The notes: a model not told the origin generated them from the sequence alone. A DNA stretch of 64,000 bases from Xanthocytophaga flava (GCA_030068525.1 JASJOS010000003.1:248001-312000); one strand, 5' to 3'. Positions 1 through 9,779 are shown, numbered from the stretch's first letter. Made by a program: numbers and translations.

Positions 1-56
1 CAGCGGGTTATATTCTCACTTTGCAAATCAACTCTGGTAAGAAAGAAAAAAAATAA
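1..56 (+). CDS. 3' end of an unidentified gene (partial)
   Basis: The reading frame starting at base 3 is open from the window edge to a TAA at 54-56 and reads ...GYILTLQINSGKKEKK. That resembles the last beta-strand and basic tail of Bacteroidota C-terminal (type IX secretion) sorting domains, but only 17 codons are visible, so this is a guess. A hairpin with flanking T-runs follows directly, which fits a gene end. Confidence 0.35.
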   Translation, partial: AGYILTLQINSGKKEKK

Positions 57-60
57 AAAA

Positions 61-84
61 GGGACAAGTTTTGAAACCTGTCCC
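61..84. terminator. Bidirectional rho-independent terminator
   Basis: GGGACA and TGTCCC arms, extended inward with one mismatch, form a strong hairpin. The minus-strand transcript runs from it into a long T-rich tract (complement of 48-60) and the plus-strand transcript into TGATATTTTTATT. It can therefore serve the gene ending at 56 and the minus-strand exporter unit. Confidence 0.7.
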
Positions 85-107
85 TGATATTTTTATTAAG
101 ATGGCAG

Positions 108-176
108 CTACCACAGAGCCAAACCAATCACTAACAATATTCCTAGCTTACACAGATTGAAAATAATCCTTGTCAT
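108..176 (-). CDS. Possible 22-residue single-helix membrane peptide
   Basis: This minus-strand ATG-to-TAG reading frame encodes MTRIIFNLCKLGILLVIGLALW, which is almost entirely one hydrophobic helix after a short basic start. It lies between the stop of the exporter gene and the bidirectional terminator at 61-84, so it would be the last cistron of that unit. No clear ribosome binding site is visible, as is usual in Bacteroidota. A frame this short can arise by chance. Confidence 0.3.
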   Translation of the reverse strand: MTRIIFNLCKLGILLVIGLALW

Positions 177-291
177 AGTTGTAGACGTTTATCATCTACT
201 CTTTATGAGGGCATTTCAGATAATGTAACCTTACTCACACTCAACGTATTTCAAGATAGTATGTAAGGTTTCCACAGATAAAACCAGTCCA

Positions 292-2733
292 TTAATCAAT
301 AGGATTAATTTTTCGGATGGCAATCCGGTTAAGATCTATTTCTTCATCCTCATGTTCCAGATAGAAGTTGTCAAAATCTTCCAGCATATAGGTCTCATCC
401 TTTGAAACTTTACCTGTATCAAATGAATTCAACAATGTAGGTAATAATGTCAGATTTGTCACCATTGAGATAAGCATAGAGGCTGACATGAGGATTCCCA
501 GTGATTTTGTCCCTCCAAAACTTGACCATACAAAAATTACAAAGCCGACAAAAAGAATGATCGATGTATAGATAATGCTAGGGCCTGTTTCCATCAGTGT
601 ATCACTCACAGCCTGCCTGATGGCTATTTTTTTATAGAATATCTCCTGCCGATAGTGAGCCAGATAATGTATGGAACTGTCTACAATAATACCAAAAGAA
701 ATACTAAAGATCAGAGAGGTACTGGGCTTTAAGGCTATTCCCATGAATCCCATCAATCCACCTGTAATTAGCAGAGCAACAAAGTTAGGGATTAGTGAAA
801 TGATGACAACACGCAGGTTAAGGAACAGAACCCCGATCATGAGCACAATTACGACAAAGGCAGTTATAAGACTGGATGCCAGACTGTCATTCAGATATGC
901 ATTCCCTTTGGCAAACAAGACAGTCGTACCTGTTACATTTGCCTTCAATTTGGTTGACGCAAATGTTTTCTCAATAGCAGGTCGGATCATATTACTCAAG
1001 GTAGTATCCATAGAATAAGATCCCAGGTCGGCAATCTTCATGGAGATACGTACATACTGGCCAGTAGAGTCCACAAAAGAGTGTATCAATCGGCTACCAA
1101 TATTGGAGGTATCTTTGGTAGAACTCTTACCCAGCATGTTTTTCAGATACAACAATACAAAGTTCCGGTCCATTTTGGTTGGCAAGCCATAAAACTCAGG
1201 ATTGTTATTATAATAAGCCTGTCTTGCTGCTTTTAGAAACTCTACAACAGATACAGGCTTAGTAATGTTGTGATGTCCGGAAAGAATCTGCTCAAACTCT
1301 TCAATCTTTTCCAGATTCTTCAATTTAAACACACCCCGTTTTTCGCCTGTGTTAATCACAATTTCCAGTGGCATAATGCCCTGAAAGTTCCGTTCAAAGA
1401 ATCGCAGGTCTTGTACTACGTCACTGTCTTCAGGAAGATCATCTACCATGTAACTAACGGCCTTTATCTGATAGATTCCCCAGAAAGACAACAAGGTAGC
1501 TACGATAGTAATACCATAAATCCAGTTAGGATGGGTATTAATCCGTTTATCAACCCATGTTAGCGCAGAATTAACAGGTTTTGAATACAGGTAACGTAGT
1601 TTCTTCTCATTAGGAGCAGGCATATAGGAGAAGAAAATAGGAATCACAACCAGGCAGATAAAAAAGGCAACAAATACATTGATCCCCGCTACAATACCAA
1701 ACTCTTCCAGAATAGCTACATCTGTAAATATGGAACCAATAAAACCAGCAGCTGTAGTAGCATTGATCATAAAGGCAGCCAGTCCTAGTTTAGCAATCGT
1801 CCGGATCAAAGCCAGATTCTTATCTCCGTGTTCTACATATTCCTGATGGTACTTATTTAACAAATAAATACATGTAGGAACTGTCATGACAATGATAATG
1901 GCAGGTAGTAAAGCTGTCAACAGGTTTATTTTATAGCCAAACAAGCCCATAGTACCAACTGTCCAGAGTAATACAACCATTACTGCCAGTGTACAACCAA
2001 TGACGGCATCCCAGGCCTTAAAAAAGGCAAAAATGGTTACAATAGTCACTACAACAGACAGAATGAGAAACAACTGTAGTTCCTTCTTCACTTTGGTTGA
2101 CATAACAGACCGAACAAAAGGAACTCCGGCATAATGCAACTTTACACCTGTTTGGGCAGAAAATTTGTCGCCCAGTTCCATCATCGCCTTGGTAAGTGGC
2201 AAACGTTTGGGAGAATTCAGGATCGTTTTATCAATGGAAACCAGAATACCCGTTGCTCCATTTTCCGAATTGATAATCTGATCTTTATAAAACTGCAACT
2301 GATTCACGAAACGTAACAGACTATCCAGTTCTGCCTGTGAAGAAGGTTGTTTTTTAAAGATTTTTTCCGGGTAAAGTTTTTTCTGAGCACTATCCTTTGC
2401 CAGATACTGCAAACCAGGCAAGGCTGTAACATTAGCGATACCTGGAATCTCAGATAATCCCTTGGTGAATTCCTGCAAGTGCTGAAAATTCTTTAATTCA
2501 TACAAGGCACTATCCTGCAATCCAATGGCAATGATATTTGCATCTTCTCCAAATGTCTTTTTAAAGTCCCGAAAATAAACCATCTCCGGATCATTGACAG
2601 GAACCACCGCTGTATAATCATAACTCATCTCCAGATTACGCATCTGGTATCCCATAAACGCAGTAGATATAACCAGAAAAATAATCAGCAGTGTCCGGTT
2701 CTTAATAATAAATTTTGCAATGCTAGTCCACAT
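292..2733 (-). CDS. RND/MMPL-superfamily transporter
   Basis: This 813-residue integral membrane protein has the two-fold layout of the RND/MMPL (Patched-like) superfamily. One N-terminal TM helix is followed by a large periplasmic loop, five to six TM helices (about residues 215-375), a second TM helix and periplasmic loop, and a second TM bundle (about 625-765). It is probably a proton-driven exporter of lipids or other hydrophobic compounds; the substrate cannot be read from the sequence. The ATG at 2733 is preferred to the GTG one codon upstream. The C-terminal 45 residues are acidic and cytoplasmic. No adaptor (MFP) or outer-membrane channel gene is adjacent, unlike classical tripartite pumps. 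Confidence 0.8.
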   Translation of the reverse strand: MWTSIAKFIIKNRTLLIIFLVISTAFMGYQMRNLEMSYDYTAVVPVNDPEMVYFRDFKKTFGEDANIIAIGLQDSALYELKNFQHLQEFTKGLSEIPGIANVTALPGLQYLAKDSAQKKLYPEKIFKKQPSSQAELDSLLRFVNQLQFYKDQIINSENGATGILVSIDKTILNSPKRLPLTKAMMELGDKFSAQTGVKLHYAGVPFVRSVMSTKVKKELQLFLILSVVVTIVTIFAFFKAWDAVIGCTLAVMVVLLWTVGTMGLFGYKINLLTALLPAIIIVMTVPTCIYLLNKYHQEYVEHGDKNLALIRTIAKLGLAAFMINATTAAGFIGSIFTDVAILEEFGIVAGINVFVAFFICLVVIPIFFSYMPAPNEKKLRYLYSKPVNSALTWVDKRINTHPNWIYGITIVATLLSFWGIYQIKAVSYMVDDLPEDSDVVQDLRFFERNFQGIMPLEIVINTGEKRGVFKLKNLEKIEEFEQILSGHHNITKPVSVVEFLKAARQAYYNNNPEFYGLPTKMDRNFVLLYLKNMLGKSSTKDTSNIGSRLIHSFVDSTGQYVRISMKIADLGSYSMDTTLSNMIRPAIEKTFASTKLKANVTGTTVLFAKGNAYLNDSLASSLITAFVVIVLMIGVLFLNLRVVIISLIPNFVALLITGGLMGFMGIALKPSTSLIFSISFGIIVDSSIHYLAHYRQEIFYKKIAIRQAVSDTLMETGPSIIYTSIILFVGFVIFVWSSFGGTKSLGILMSASMLISMVTNLTLLPTLLNSFDTGKVSKDETYMLEDFDNFYLEHEDEEIDLNRIAIRKINPID

Positions 2734-2736
2734 CAC

Positions 2737-3143
2737 TTAATTCAATAAAATAGAAACAATAGTCAAATATTTACAAAAACGTAAACCCGAGGCTGTAGCG
2801 TATAAGAAGCCATCTTACAAAAGTGCATCCCTATCAAATATGGCTATCAAATCAAAAAGGCGCATCAAAGGTACAGAATACAAATGAGTTATTTCATGAA
2901 AAATCAAATCAAGCTTTCTTAAAAACTTACACTACAGTAAAAAAGCGTGCTAAATTTGGACTTAACCTGCCTTGACAGATTATCATAAAAATTAAACCAA
3001 AATTTTGTAAGGAAATTCGAATTGTCTATTAAATTTGCGCTGCTTAAAATTGAAAGAATACAAGATTTTAAGTACAAGCTTTCTAACAAAGGAGCTTTTA
3101 TACTGAGTATTAGGGACTTGAATTTATAAACACATTTACTCAT
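2737..3143. other. Intergenic region between divergent genes
   Basis: This 400-bp AT-rich divergent region holds no convincing ORF. It contains two TAAATTTG boxes on the plus strand (near 2950 and at 3030) and a TACCTTTG box on the minus strand (2866-2873) that could drive the exporter gene. Confidence 0.5.
3004..3037 (+). promoter_or_regulatory. Candidate Bacteroidota promoter for the small membrane protein
   Basis: TTTG at 3004-3007 and TAAATTTG at 3030-3037 match the Bacteroidota -33 (TTTG) and -7 (TAnnTTTG) elements. The 22-bp spacer is slightly long. It would give a leader of about 100 nt before the ATG at 3144. Confidence 0.35.
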
Positions 3144-3401
3144 ATGCGTGATTTAAAAGTTTTCGTAGGCGTTTTGGTATTTCTTTTCATGGCTTTCAGA
3201 GCTACACAGTGTGGTTCTTTATATAACACCATTCAGCAGAAAGATCCTAATGCAGAGAGCGACTACGTTTATGGCACAATAGACGGCCCGGCTAAACAGT
3301 TGTCCAACAAATATGAGGCTGATCCTGAGCAAGACAAAAAAGCTACTCAAATCCGGGAGAAATTCTTTGGTGGAGCAGCTCAGGCAGAAGCAGGCAACTA
3401 A
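3144..3401 (+). CDS. Small signal-anchored protein of unknown function
   Basis: This 85-residue protein has a hydrophobic N-terminal segment (about residues 6-20) that is a signal peptide or anchor, then a polar tail of about 60 residues. I recognise no domain. It is likely a real gene because a candidate promoter precedes it and a perfect hairpin terminator follows 16 nt after the stop, making a compact monocistronic unit. A Cys at position 23 lacks a good lipobox, so a lipoprotein assignment is not supported. Confidence 0.65.
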   Translation: MRDLKVFVGVLVFLFMAFRATQCGSLYNTIQQKDPNAESDYVYGTIDGPAKQLSNKYEADPEQDKKATQIREKFFGGAAQAEAGN

Positions 3402-3417
3402 GAAAAAAATATACAGC

Positions 3418-3445
3418 AAAAAAGGTGCATCCCTGCACCTTTTTT
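3418..3445 (+). terminator. Rho-independent terminator
   Basis: Twelve-base perfect arms (AAAAAAGGTGCA and its complement) enclose a TCCC loop and end in a T-run. Confidence 0.85.
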
Positions 3446-3570
3446 GCTTTTAGACTATTACCCAATTTTCATCCGGTATAAGTTTTTTAATACACCAGAA
3501 AGGTACCTTTTTTCAGGAGATTGTATTTTTCTGCCATTAGGCAGGTTCATTTTAACCCCGACTTTCTGCC

Positions 3571-4641
3571 ATGACTTATCAGAAAATTGTTAACTATCTG
3601 GGAACTGAGGCATCTTATTTACTGGAATATACCAGTCAGACCATTCCCAAAGAAACGCTTCACTTGCCCTCTCCTGACTTTATAGACAAAATCTTTGTTC
3701 AGTCCAATCGTTCTCCACAGGTTTTGAGAAGCTTGGGACAACTCTTTCAGTCAGGCAGATTAGCAGGAACAGGATATTTATCTATTCTTCCTATTGATCA
3801 GGGAATTGAACACAGTGCAGGAGCTTCGTTTGCTAAGAATCCTATTTACTTCGATCCTGAAAATATTGTCAAGCTGGCAGTAGAAGGAGGATGTAACGGG
3901 GTTGCCACCACATTTGGTGTATTGGGTATGATGTCCAGAAAGTATGCTCACAAAATACCCTTTATTGTTAAGATCAATCATAACGAATTGCTAACCTATC
4001 CCAATAAATCTGAGCAGATTTTGTTTGGAAGTGTTCGGGAAGCATGGAATCTGGGAGCAGTAGCCATTGGAGCTACTGTATATTTTGGCTCAGATGATGC
4101 CACACGCGAAATTGTCGAAATAGCAAAAGCTTTTGAAGAAGCACATTCGCTTGGAATGGCAACTATTCTGTGGTGTTATACCCGCAACTCAGCCTTTAAA
4201 AAAGAGGGTACGGACTATCATGTTTCAGCAGACCTGACCGGACAGGCAAATCATCTGGGAGTAACTATCCAGGCAGATATCATCAAACAGAAATTGCCGG
4301 AAAATAACGGTGGATACAAAGCGTTAAATACAGGAGCCAGCAGTTATGGCAAACTTGATGAACGCATTTATACCCAGCTAACGTCCGATCATCCTATCGA
4401 TTTGTGTCGCTATCAGGTAGCGAATTGCTACATGGGACGTGCCGGATTGATTAACTCAGGCGGGGCATCTGGTGTAGCTGATTTTGAGGATGCTGTAAAA
4501 ACTGCTGTCATCAATAAACGAGCAGGTGGTATGGGGTTAATATCAGGCAGAAAAGCATTTCAACGCCCAATGAATGAGGGGGTGGCATTGCTTAATGCCA
4601 TTCAGGATGTATATTTGACCCCGGAAATAACAATAGCCTGA
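3571..4641 (+). CDS. fbaB: Class I fructose-bisphosphate aldolase, FbaB/DhnA type
   Basis: This 356-residue cytosolic enzyme should interconvert fructose 1,6-bisphosphate with glyceraldehyde 3-phosphate and DHAP in glycolysis and gluconeogenesis. The N-terminal [12 protein letters not shown] motif (about 70-81) and the repeated TIM-barrel strands ([20 protein letters not shown]) are typical of the DhnA-type class I family. That family uses a Schiff-base lysine, probably Lys239 in ADIIKQK. The length fits bacterial members. It lies alone on the plus strand. Metal-binding His motifs of class II aldolases are absent. Confidence 0.9.
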   Translation: MTYQKIVNYLGTEASYLLEYTSQTIPKETLHLPSPDFIDKIFVQSNRSPQVLRSLGQLFQSGRLAGTGYLSILPIDQGIEHSAGASFAKNPIYFDPENIVKLAVEGGCNGVATTFGVLGMMSRKYAHKIPFIVKINHNELLTYPNKSEQILFGSVREAWNLGAVAIGATVYFGSDDATREIVEIAKAFEEAHSLGMATILWCYTRNSAFKKEGTDYHVSADLTGQANHLGVTIQADIIKQKLPENNGGYKALNTGASSYGKLDERIYTQLTSDHPIDLCRYQVANCYMGRAGLINSGGASGVADFEDAVKTAVINKRAGGMGLISGRKAFQRPMNEGVALLNAIQDVYLTPEITIA

Positions 4642-4718
4642 CATTTTGTTCTGGGTCATTGTCTCTGAATTATGTATTTAGCCTTGACTTATAATAGTTA
4701 TTGTATTGATTATCAATA

Positions 4719-4736
4719 GAAGTATATAAACTTCTG
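4719..4736 (+). terminator. Weak hairpin downstream of fbaB
   Basis: AGAAGT and ACTTCT arms around a 6-nt loop are followed about 6 nt later by a T-rich stretch. It is the only terminator-like structure between fbaB and accD and is weak. Confidence 0.25.
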
Positions 4737-4883
4737 TGTGTTTATTTTTGTTCAACAGAAAAATCAGTTTAGAAACAAAAAGATAAGATCTCTGAATATG
4801 TATACGTGCTGAGGCTTTGTAATTACAGTATGCTCGTATAGTGTCTTATATTCAAATCCGACTTTTACTCCCTACGAAAGAAC

Positions 4884-5726
4884 ATGTCCTGGTTTATCAG
4901 AAAAGAAAAAGGCATTAATACGCCTACAGAGTTAAAAAAAGAAACACCAGATGGAATCTGGTACAAATGTCCTGAGTGTAAAAAAGTAATGCATACCCGT
5001 GAGCTTAAAGTGAATGCTTACACATGTATTCATTGCAACTATCATGAGAAAGTTGGTTCGGTGGAATACTTTGAACTTCTGTTTGATAACAATGAGTTTA
5101 CAGAACTGGACACACAAATGACCTCAGGCGATCCATTACAGTTTACGGATACCAAGAAATATCCTGAACGTGTAGTAGCTTCCCAAAAGAAAACAGGTTT
5201 AAAAGATGCTCTTCGTTCGGGATATGGAAAAATGAATAATGTAGATGTAGTAGTAGCCTGTATGGACTTTGCTTTTATTGGCGGATCTATGGGTTCTGTA
5301 GTGGGTGAGAAGATTGCACGGGCTATTGATTATTCATTAGAGAACAAGATTCCGTTCCTGATGATTTCCCGTTCAGGAGGAGCCCGGATGATGGAAGCAG
5401 GGTATTCACTTATGCAGATGGCCAAAACCTCTGCCAAATTAGCCTTATTAAACGAAGCAGGAGTGCCTTACATCTCTTTGTTAACTGATCCGACTACCGG
5501 AGGCGTTACCGCTTCTTTTGCCATGCTAGGTGATTTTAACATCGCAGAGCCGGGTGCAATGATTGGTTTTGCAGGACCTCGTGTTATTCGTGAAACAATA
5601 GGCAAAGATCTTCCCAAAGACTTCCAGAGTGCAGAATTCGTTCTGGAACATGGCTTCCTTGATTTTATTGTACATCGCAAAGAGTTAAAGAACCGATTAA
5701 CATCATTACTTGAGATGTTGAAATAA
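4884..5726 (+). CDS. accD: Acetyl-CoA carboxylase carboxyltransferase subunit beta
   Basis: This 280-residue protein is the beta half of the carboxyltransferase that moves the carboxyl group from biotin to acetyl-CoA, giving malonyl-CoA for fatty acid synthesis. The N-terminal zinc ribbon is complete (Cys29, Cys32, Cys48, Cys51). The crotonase-like body carries the [11 protein letters not shown] acyl-CoA-binding motif, the [12 protein letters not shown] segment and the [10 protein letters not shown] motif. Length and order match AccD. The alpha subunit (accA) is not in the window. A very strong terminator follows 16 nt after the stop, so it ends its transcript. Confidence 0.97.
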   Translation: MSWFIRKEKGINTPTELKKETPDGIWYKCPECKKVMHTRELKVNAYTCIHCNYHEKVGSVEYFELLFDNNEFTELDTQMTSGDPLQFTDTKKYPERVVASQKKTGLKDALRSGYGKMNNVDVVVACMDFAFIGGSMGSVVGEKIARAIDYSLENKIPFLMISRSGGARMMEAGYSLMQMAKTSAKLALLNEAGVPYISLLTDPTTGGVTASFAMLGDFNIAEPGAMIGFAGPRVIRETIGKDLPKDFQSAEFVLEHGFLDFIVHRKELKNRLTSLLEMLK

Positions 5727-5742
5727 CATATTCGGATACTAA

Positions 5743-5787
5743 TAAAAGAAAAGGTGATGAAACAGTGTTTCATCACCTTTTCTTTTA
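5743..5787 (+). terminator. Strong rho-independent terminator after accD
   Basis: The 21-bp arms are perfectly complementary (5743-5763 and 5767-5787) around a 3-nt loop. The A- and T-rich outer ends make it usable on both strands. Confidence 0.9.
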
Positions 5788-5946
5788 TAGTTTGATATAA
5801 TATATTATGATTATATAGTGAAGGTTAATTATAGTAAGCGATAAATTAGCTAAATCAATCATTCAGTTGAAATACTATAGAACTAGAATCTGCTTTTCTT
5901 TAGTATCTTTTAATAGAGTATTGACAAAATCTGTATATCTGGTTAT

Positions 5947-6750
5947 ATGAAGTACATTCTTTTTTATGTAGGTATTTTGTTGTTTTTCGCCTGTAAAGCT
6001 TCTAAAAAAACATATTCTGCCACTGATAAATCTTATACAAATAATGTGGTTATAAATGAGACACAGAATGTAACAACTGGCAAAGCAACTAAAGATGAAC
6101 TCATATTTGAAGGCTCAAATAATCTAATTGAGGTAATTCAAAAGAATGTAGCATTCTTTGACAAGCACCATGATGTCATTATTGTTAAAGGAAGCAACAA
6201 TATCATAAAGCTATACAATATCAATATAATAGATCTCAGAGGAAAAGGATCGGACACATGCATCATTTTAGGTAATCATCAAAAGTATATTGCAGACTAT
6301 GGCAATGCTATTCTTATCCAATCTAAAAATCTAAAGACAGATACTATACAACTCATTGAACCGCTTTTTAAAATTGGAGAGTATAATAATGACTTTCGGG
6401 AAAATTCTGACAGAGTTGTTACGCTCAAGTACTTCGACGAACCTGTAAGTATTAAATATGCATTTGATTACTTCACAGATAAAATCAAATCAGGAAATGT
6501 TCAGTTTTATTATGAATTAGCAGAGCTTTATTTGTATGGAATCGGGACAGAACTGTCAACTAACAAGGCAATTAAGCTATATGAGTATGCAGCTGTAAAA
6601 AATCATATTCTTTCCATTCGCCAACTTGGTGATATATATGCAAATGGGACATTTGATTATCCTAAAAACTCAAAGATGGCTATTTATTATTATAAAATTG
6701 GCAGTCAGCTTGGTGATACATATTGTAAAAGTATGTTATCCAATAAATAA
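5947..6750 (+). CDS. Sel1-repeat lipoprotein with beta-helix-like middle region
   Basis: This 267-residue protein has a lipoprotein signal peptide with lipobox FFAC and the modified Cys at 16. Residues 55-115 contain repeating strands with the GSNN turn (LIFEGSNNLIEV, IIVKGSNNIIKL), reminiscent of DUF3060 beta-helix proteins. Residues 180-265 contain two Sel1-type helical repeats (ELAELYLYGIG, QLGDIYANGTF). Sel1 repeats usually bind partner proteins, so a periplasmic or outer-membrane scaffold role is inferred. It has no co-directional partner close by. The combination of modules is uncommon. Confidence 0.65.
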   Translation: MKYILFYVGILLFFACKASKKTYSATDKSYTNNVVINETQNVTTGKATKDELIFEGSNNLIEVIQKNVAFFDKHHDVIIVKGSNNIIKLYNINIIDLRGKGSDTCIILGNHQKYIADYGNAILIQSKNLKTDTIQLIEPLFKIGEYNNDFRENSDRVVTLKYFDEPVSIKYAFDYFTDKIKSGNVQFYYELAELYLYGIGTELSTNKAIKLYEYAAVKNHILSIRQLGDIYANGTFDYPKNSKMAIYYYKIGSQLGDTYCKSMLSNK

Positions 6751-6995
6751 TAGACCTATTACTTATTGAATAAGCAATTATTTTTGTCAAAGATACACAA
6801 AGCCTATTTTCACTAAAAAACAAAATATTATTTTACTCCAAGCGAAATAATGACTGTAAAATTCTAAAAACAAAATAATATTCGCTACAAGCCTGAAGAA
6901 CTTAAAAAATATACCGCGTTGAGTGAACAATTCCGCGACGAAATCAGTATATTTGAAACATTCTCTATTTTTCATGTTTAAATAATAGACAGCGT

Positions 6996-8060
6996 ATGGT
7001 TGACACGCTCGCATTCCCGATAGAAAAGACAACACAATCCAGGTTGTCACAGGTAGATTTTACCAATCTTGGTTTTGGTAAGTACTATTCCGATCATATG
7101 TTTATTGCAGAGTATGCAGAGGGAAAATGGCATAGCCCACGAATTATTCCTTATGGTGATCTAAGCCTTAGTCCTGCAACATCTGCTCTGCATTATGGAC
7201 AAGCTGTCTTTGAAGGACTCAAAGCCTATAAAAATGCAGAGGGAGAAGTCCTTATTTTTCGTCCGGAGGCTAATGCACAACGGTTAAATGCATCTGCTGA
7301 ACGTCTGGCTATGCCAGCACTTCCTGAAGATATTTTTATCAATGGTCTGCAGCAACTGCTGACTCTAGATAAGGATTGGGTTCCGGCAGCAGCAGGTCAC
7401 TCGCTGTATATTCGTCCATTTATGTTCGCTACTGACGCCTATACAGGCGTTCGCCCTTCTGAAACCTATTACTTTATTATATTTACCTGCCCTGTAGGAG
7501 TATATTACAATAAGCCTGTTCGTGTAAAAGTAGAAACAGAGTTTACCCGCGCAGCTAAGGGAGGTACAGGTGCAGCTAAAGCAGCCGGTAACTATGCCGC
7601 TTCTTTGTTACCTGCAACGCTGGCGCAAAAAGCAGGATATGACCAGCTTTTGTGGACAGATGCTAAAACGCACGAATACTTTGAAGAATCAGGAACGATG
7701 AACGTTATGTTTGTGATTGATGGCAAACTGATCACTCCAGCAACGTCTGACTCTATTCTGAAAGGCATTACACGTGACAGTGTATTAAAGGTAGCTCAAA
7801 AGTTAGGTATCCCTACGGAAGAGCGGGCAGTAAGTGTGAAAGAAGTTATTGATGCCGCGAAAAACGGAACGCTACAAGAAGCATTTGGTGTAGGAACAGC
7901 GGCAACTATCGCACCTATTGCAGTGATTGGGCATGAAGGAACTGACTATACGTTGCCAGCAGTAGAAAACAGAACGATTGCTCCTCGCATTCAAACTGCA
8001 CTGGATGATATTAAAACTGGAAAAGCAGCAGATCCATTCGGATGGATTCTGAAAGTCTGA
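6996..8060 (+). CDS. ilvE: Branched-chain amino acid aminotransferase
   Basis: This 354-residue fold-type IV PLP enzyme makes the last transamination step of leucine, isoleucine and valine synthesis using glutamate. The catalytic Lys is Lys195 in GGTGAAKAAGNYAASL. The substrate and cofactor motifs FEGLKAY (about 73-79), YIRPFMFATD (about 138-147) and ESGTMNVMFV are present. The length fits the larger BCAT class (IlvE/BcaT of Firmicutes, Bacteroidota and eukaryotes). It ends in a hairpin shared with the convergent ABC gene. Confidence 0.95.
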   Translation: MVDTLAFPIEKTTQSRLSQVDFTNLGFGKYYSDHMFIAEYAEGKWHSPRIIPYGDLSLSPATSALHYGQAVFEGLKAYKNAEGEVLIFRPEANAQRLNASAERLAMPALPEDIFINGLQQLLTLDKDWVPAAAGHSLYIRPFMFATDAYTGVRPSETYYFIIFTCPVGVYYNKPVRVKVETEFTRAAKGGTGAAKAAGNYAASLLPATLAQKAGYDQLLWTDAKTHEYFEESGTMNVMFVIDGKLITPATSDSILKGITRDSVLKVAQKLGIPTEERAVSVKEVIDAAKNGTLQEAFGVGTAATIAPIAVIGHEGTDYTLPAVENRTIAPRIQTALDDIKTGKAADPFGWILKV

Positions 8061-8075
8061 TAGATCTGTGCTTAT

Positions 8076-8120
8076 AAATAAAAACGCCTCTGACTATATA
8101 AATCAGAGGCGTTTTTATTT
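8076..8120. terminator. Bidirectional terminator between ilvE and the ABC ATPase gene
   Basis: Eighteen-base perfect arms (8076-8093 and 8103-8120) surround a 9-nt loop. A-rich and T-rich outer ends serve the two convergent genes. Confidence 0.9.
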
Positions 8121-8133
8121 ACACACATTGGAT

Positions 8134-8952
8134 TTACAAATACAAGAAAAGATCTCGGACCTCGTTAATTAACTCATTAAAGGCAGGTATTTTCTTGATA
8201 TCAGGCTGCCAAGCTAGTCCACGTTCAATTAAGTCAAACGTATGTTTGATCTTTGCTCCGGGAATAATATTATTCTGGGCATCTCTGTCTCTCCCCATAA
8301 TCCAGAGTGTATCAGATATAGCAGCGGTTGAAACAATGTCATGTGATACAATGATAATGGTATTATGCTCATGTGCGTTGGATATCTCACAAATCATCTC
8401 ACTCACTTCATCTACCATATTGATGTCTAATCCTGAGAATGGCTCATCCATCAGTAAGAAGTTATCTGAGCACAACAATTGCTGAGCAATAGCTATACGT
8501 TGCTTCTGTCCTCCTGATAACTGAGCCGGATACATATTGGCATGCTGTCTGAGATGAAACCGATCCAGCATCTCAAAAATCTTATCTTTCCGTTTCTGTG
8601 AATCTGATATAGTTTTCTTTGCGGCAATCTCCAGATTGCCCATCACTGTTCTGTGATGAAAAAGAGGGTAGTTTTGCTGCACAACACCCATCCGGCCAGG
8701 AGCTACCGGCTTTTGAGCCTCTCCAACAAATACATTACCAGACGTAGGTTTCAGCAAACCTGCCATAATTTCAAACAACTTTGTCTTTCCTACGCCTGAC
8801 GGTCCCAAAAAACCGACCACCTGTCCCTGTGTCATACCCGGACGGACAATATTTTTGATCTCAGCATTTACATTCTGGAGTATTATCTTGCTGTCCAGTG
8901 TAAGGCTTACATTATCTATTTTTAAAATGCATTCATTCTTAGAGTATTCCAT
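8134..8952 (-). CDS. ABC transporter ATP-binding protein of the envelope cluster
   Basis: This 272-residue ATPase has Walker A (GPSGVGKTKL, about 48-57), the signature LSGGQKQRIA (about 145), Walker B (FLLMDEPFSGLD) and the switch His in IIIVSHDI. The overall pattern is closest to NitT/TauT/SsuB importers. A C-terminal extension of about 50 residues follows the core. It starts 38 nt after the permease gene and is the last gene of the six-gene minus-strand cluster. It should power import through the permease at 8991-9779, but the substrate is unknown. Confidence 0.85.
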   Translation of the reverse strand: MEYSKNECILKIDNVSLTLDSKIILQNVNAEIKNIVRPGMTQGQVVGFLGPSGVGKTKLFEIMAGLLKPTSGNVFVGEAQKPVAPGRMGVVQQNYPLFHHRTVMGNLEIAAKKTISDSQKRKDKIFEMLDRFHLRQHANMYPAQLSGGQKQRIAIAQQLLCSDNFLLMDEPFSGLDINMVDEVSEMICEISNAHEHNTIIIVSHDIVSTAAISDTLWIMGRDRDAQNNIIPGAKIKHTFDLIERGLAWQPDIKKIPAFNELINEVRDLFLYL

Positions 8953-8990
8953 TCTGTCAAATGTTAGTATGGTAACTAGCAGTGGAACTT

Positions 8991-9779
8991 TTATTTCTCC
9001 ACAGTAAGTGAACTATAAGGCAAGAAAAATTCTTTCATTTGTCCAATTCCCCAATCCAGTAAGATCCCTATCAGCAAGATGACAAACTGAATAGCAAAAA
9101 CAGCATCCAGGTGTAAGTACTTTTGTTGATTGAGTAATAAAGGTCCAATCCCACCCTCAGAACGAGAGATTCCTTCTACTAATGTCAGCATAGTCCAGCT
9201 AATGGCAAAAGTCTGGCGGATTACTTCAAAAACCTGATCCAGTCGTCCTAAAACTATTATCTCCCATACTACTTGCCACTCATTCATGCGCAATGTACGT
9301 GCATGATAAAATTCATACTTGGGCACAGACTGAATGATTGATACCATTGCCGTGACAAAAAATACAGTGATACCAAACACCATTAAAGATGTTTTCAGGC
9401 TGCTGCTTCCACTCGTCATCTGGGTAAAAACAAAGGACAAACCTACCAGTGTTAAGAAACGACCTTTTGAAATAAGAAAACCAATAGGTTTGAAAAATGG
9501 AATTACAGTAGCATAGGCAATCAGAAGCGAGATAATAATAGCAATACCCATCGCTTTGATACATAACCATGTACTCGTCCACAACTCATATGCCAGATTT
9601 TGTTCCTCGAACAATCGTCCCAAAGCTTTTATAATCTCTACAGGAGTTGGAAAAATAGTTGACTTACTGGCAAACCAAATTACCAGGAATACAACCACTT
9701 GTAGTACAATCATTAGGGTAATAACAGACCTGTTATTCCTGGAGTTAGGAATAAACAAAGGTTTTATTTGAGTAAGCAT
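8991..9779 (-). CDS. ABC transporter permease, NitT/TauT (SsuC)-like
   Basis: This 262-residue inner-membrane protein has five to six TM helices and an EAA-type loop (about 155-185) that should dock on the ATPase. N-terminal IFPTPVEIIKAL resembles the motif found early in SsuC/TauC permeases. The ATG at 9779 is preferred to an in-frame GTG at 9818, because the extra 13 residues are not hydrophobic or conserved-looking. Gene order (binding protein, permease, ATPase) supports one importer. The conserved EAA glycine region looks divergent, so a non-transport role of the complex is possible. Confidence 0.8.
   Translation of the reverse strand: MLTQIKPLFIPNSRNNRSVITLMIVLQVVVFLVIWFASKSTIFPTPVEIIKALGRLFEEQNLAYELWTSTWLCIKAMGIAIIISLLIAYATVIPFFKPIGFLISKGRFLTLVGLSFVFTQMTSGSSSLKTSLMVFGITVFFVTAMVSIIQSVPKYEFYHARTLRMNEWQVVWEIIVLGRLDQVFEVIRQTFAISWTMLTLVEGISRSEGGIGPLLLNQQKYLHLDAVFAIQFVILLIGILLDWGIGQMKEFFLPYSSLTVEK

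Noticed and set aside
2919..3143. 74-codon minus-strand frame upstream of the small membrane protein
   Set aside because: Biased composition (Ser/Leu/Lys from AT-rich DNA), no domain, and it overlaps the likely promoter of the plus-strand gene.
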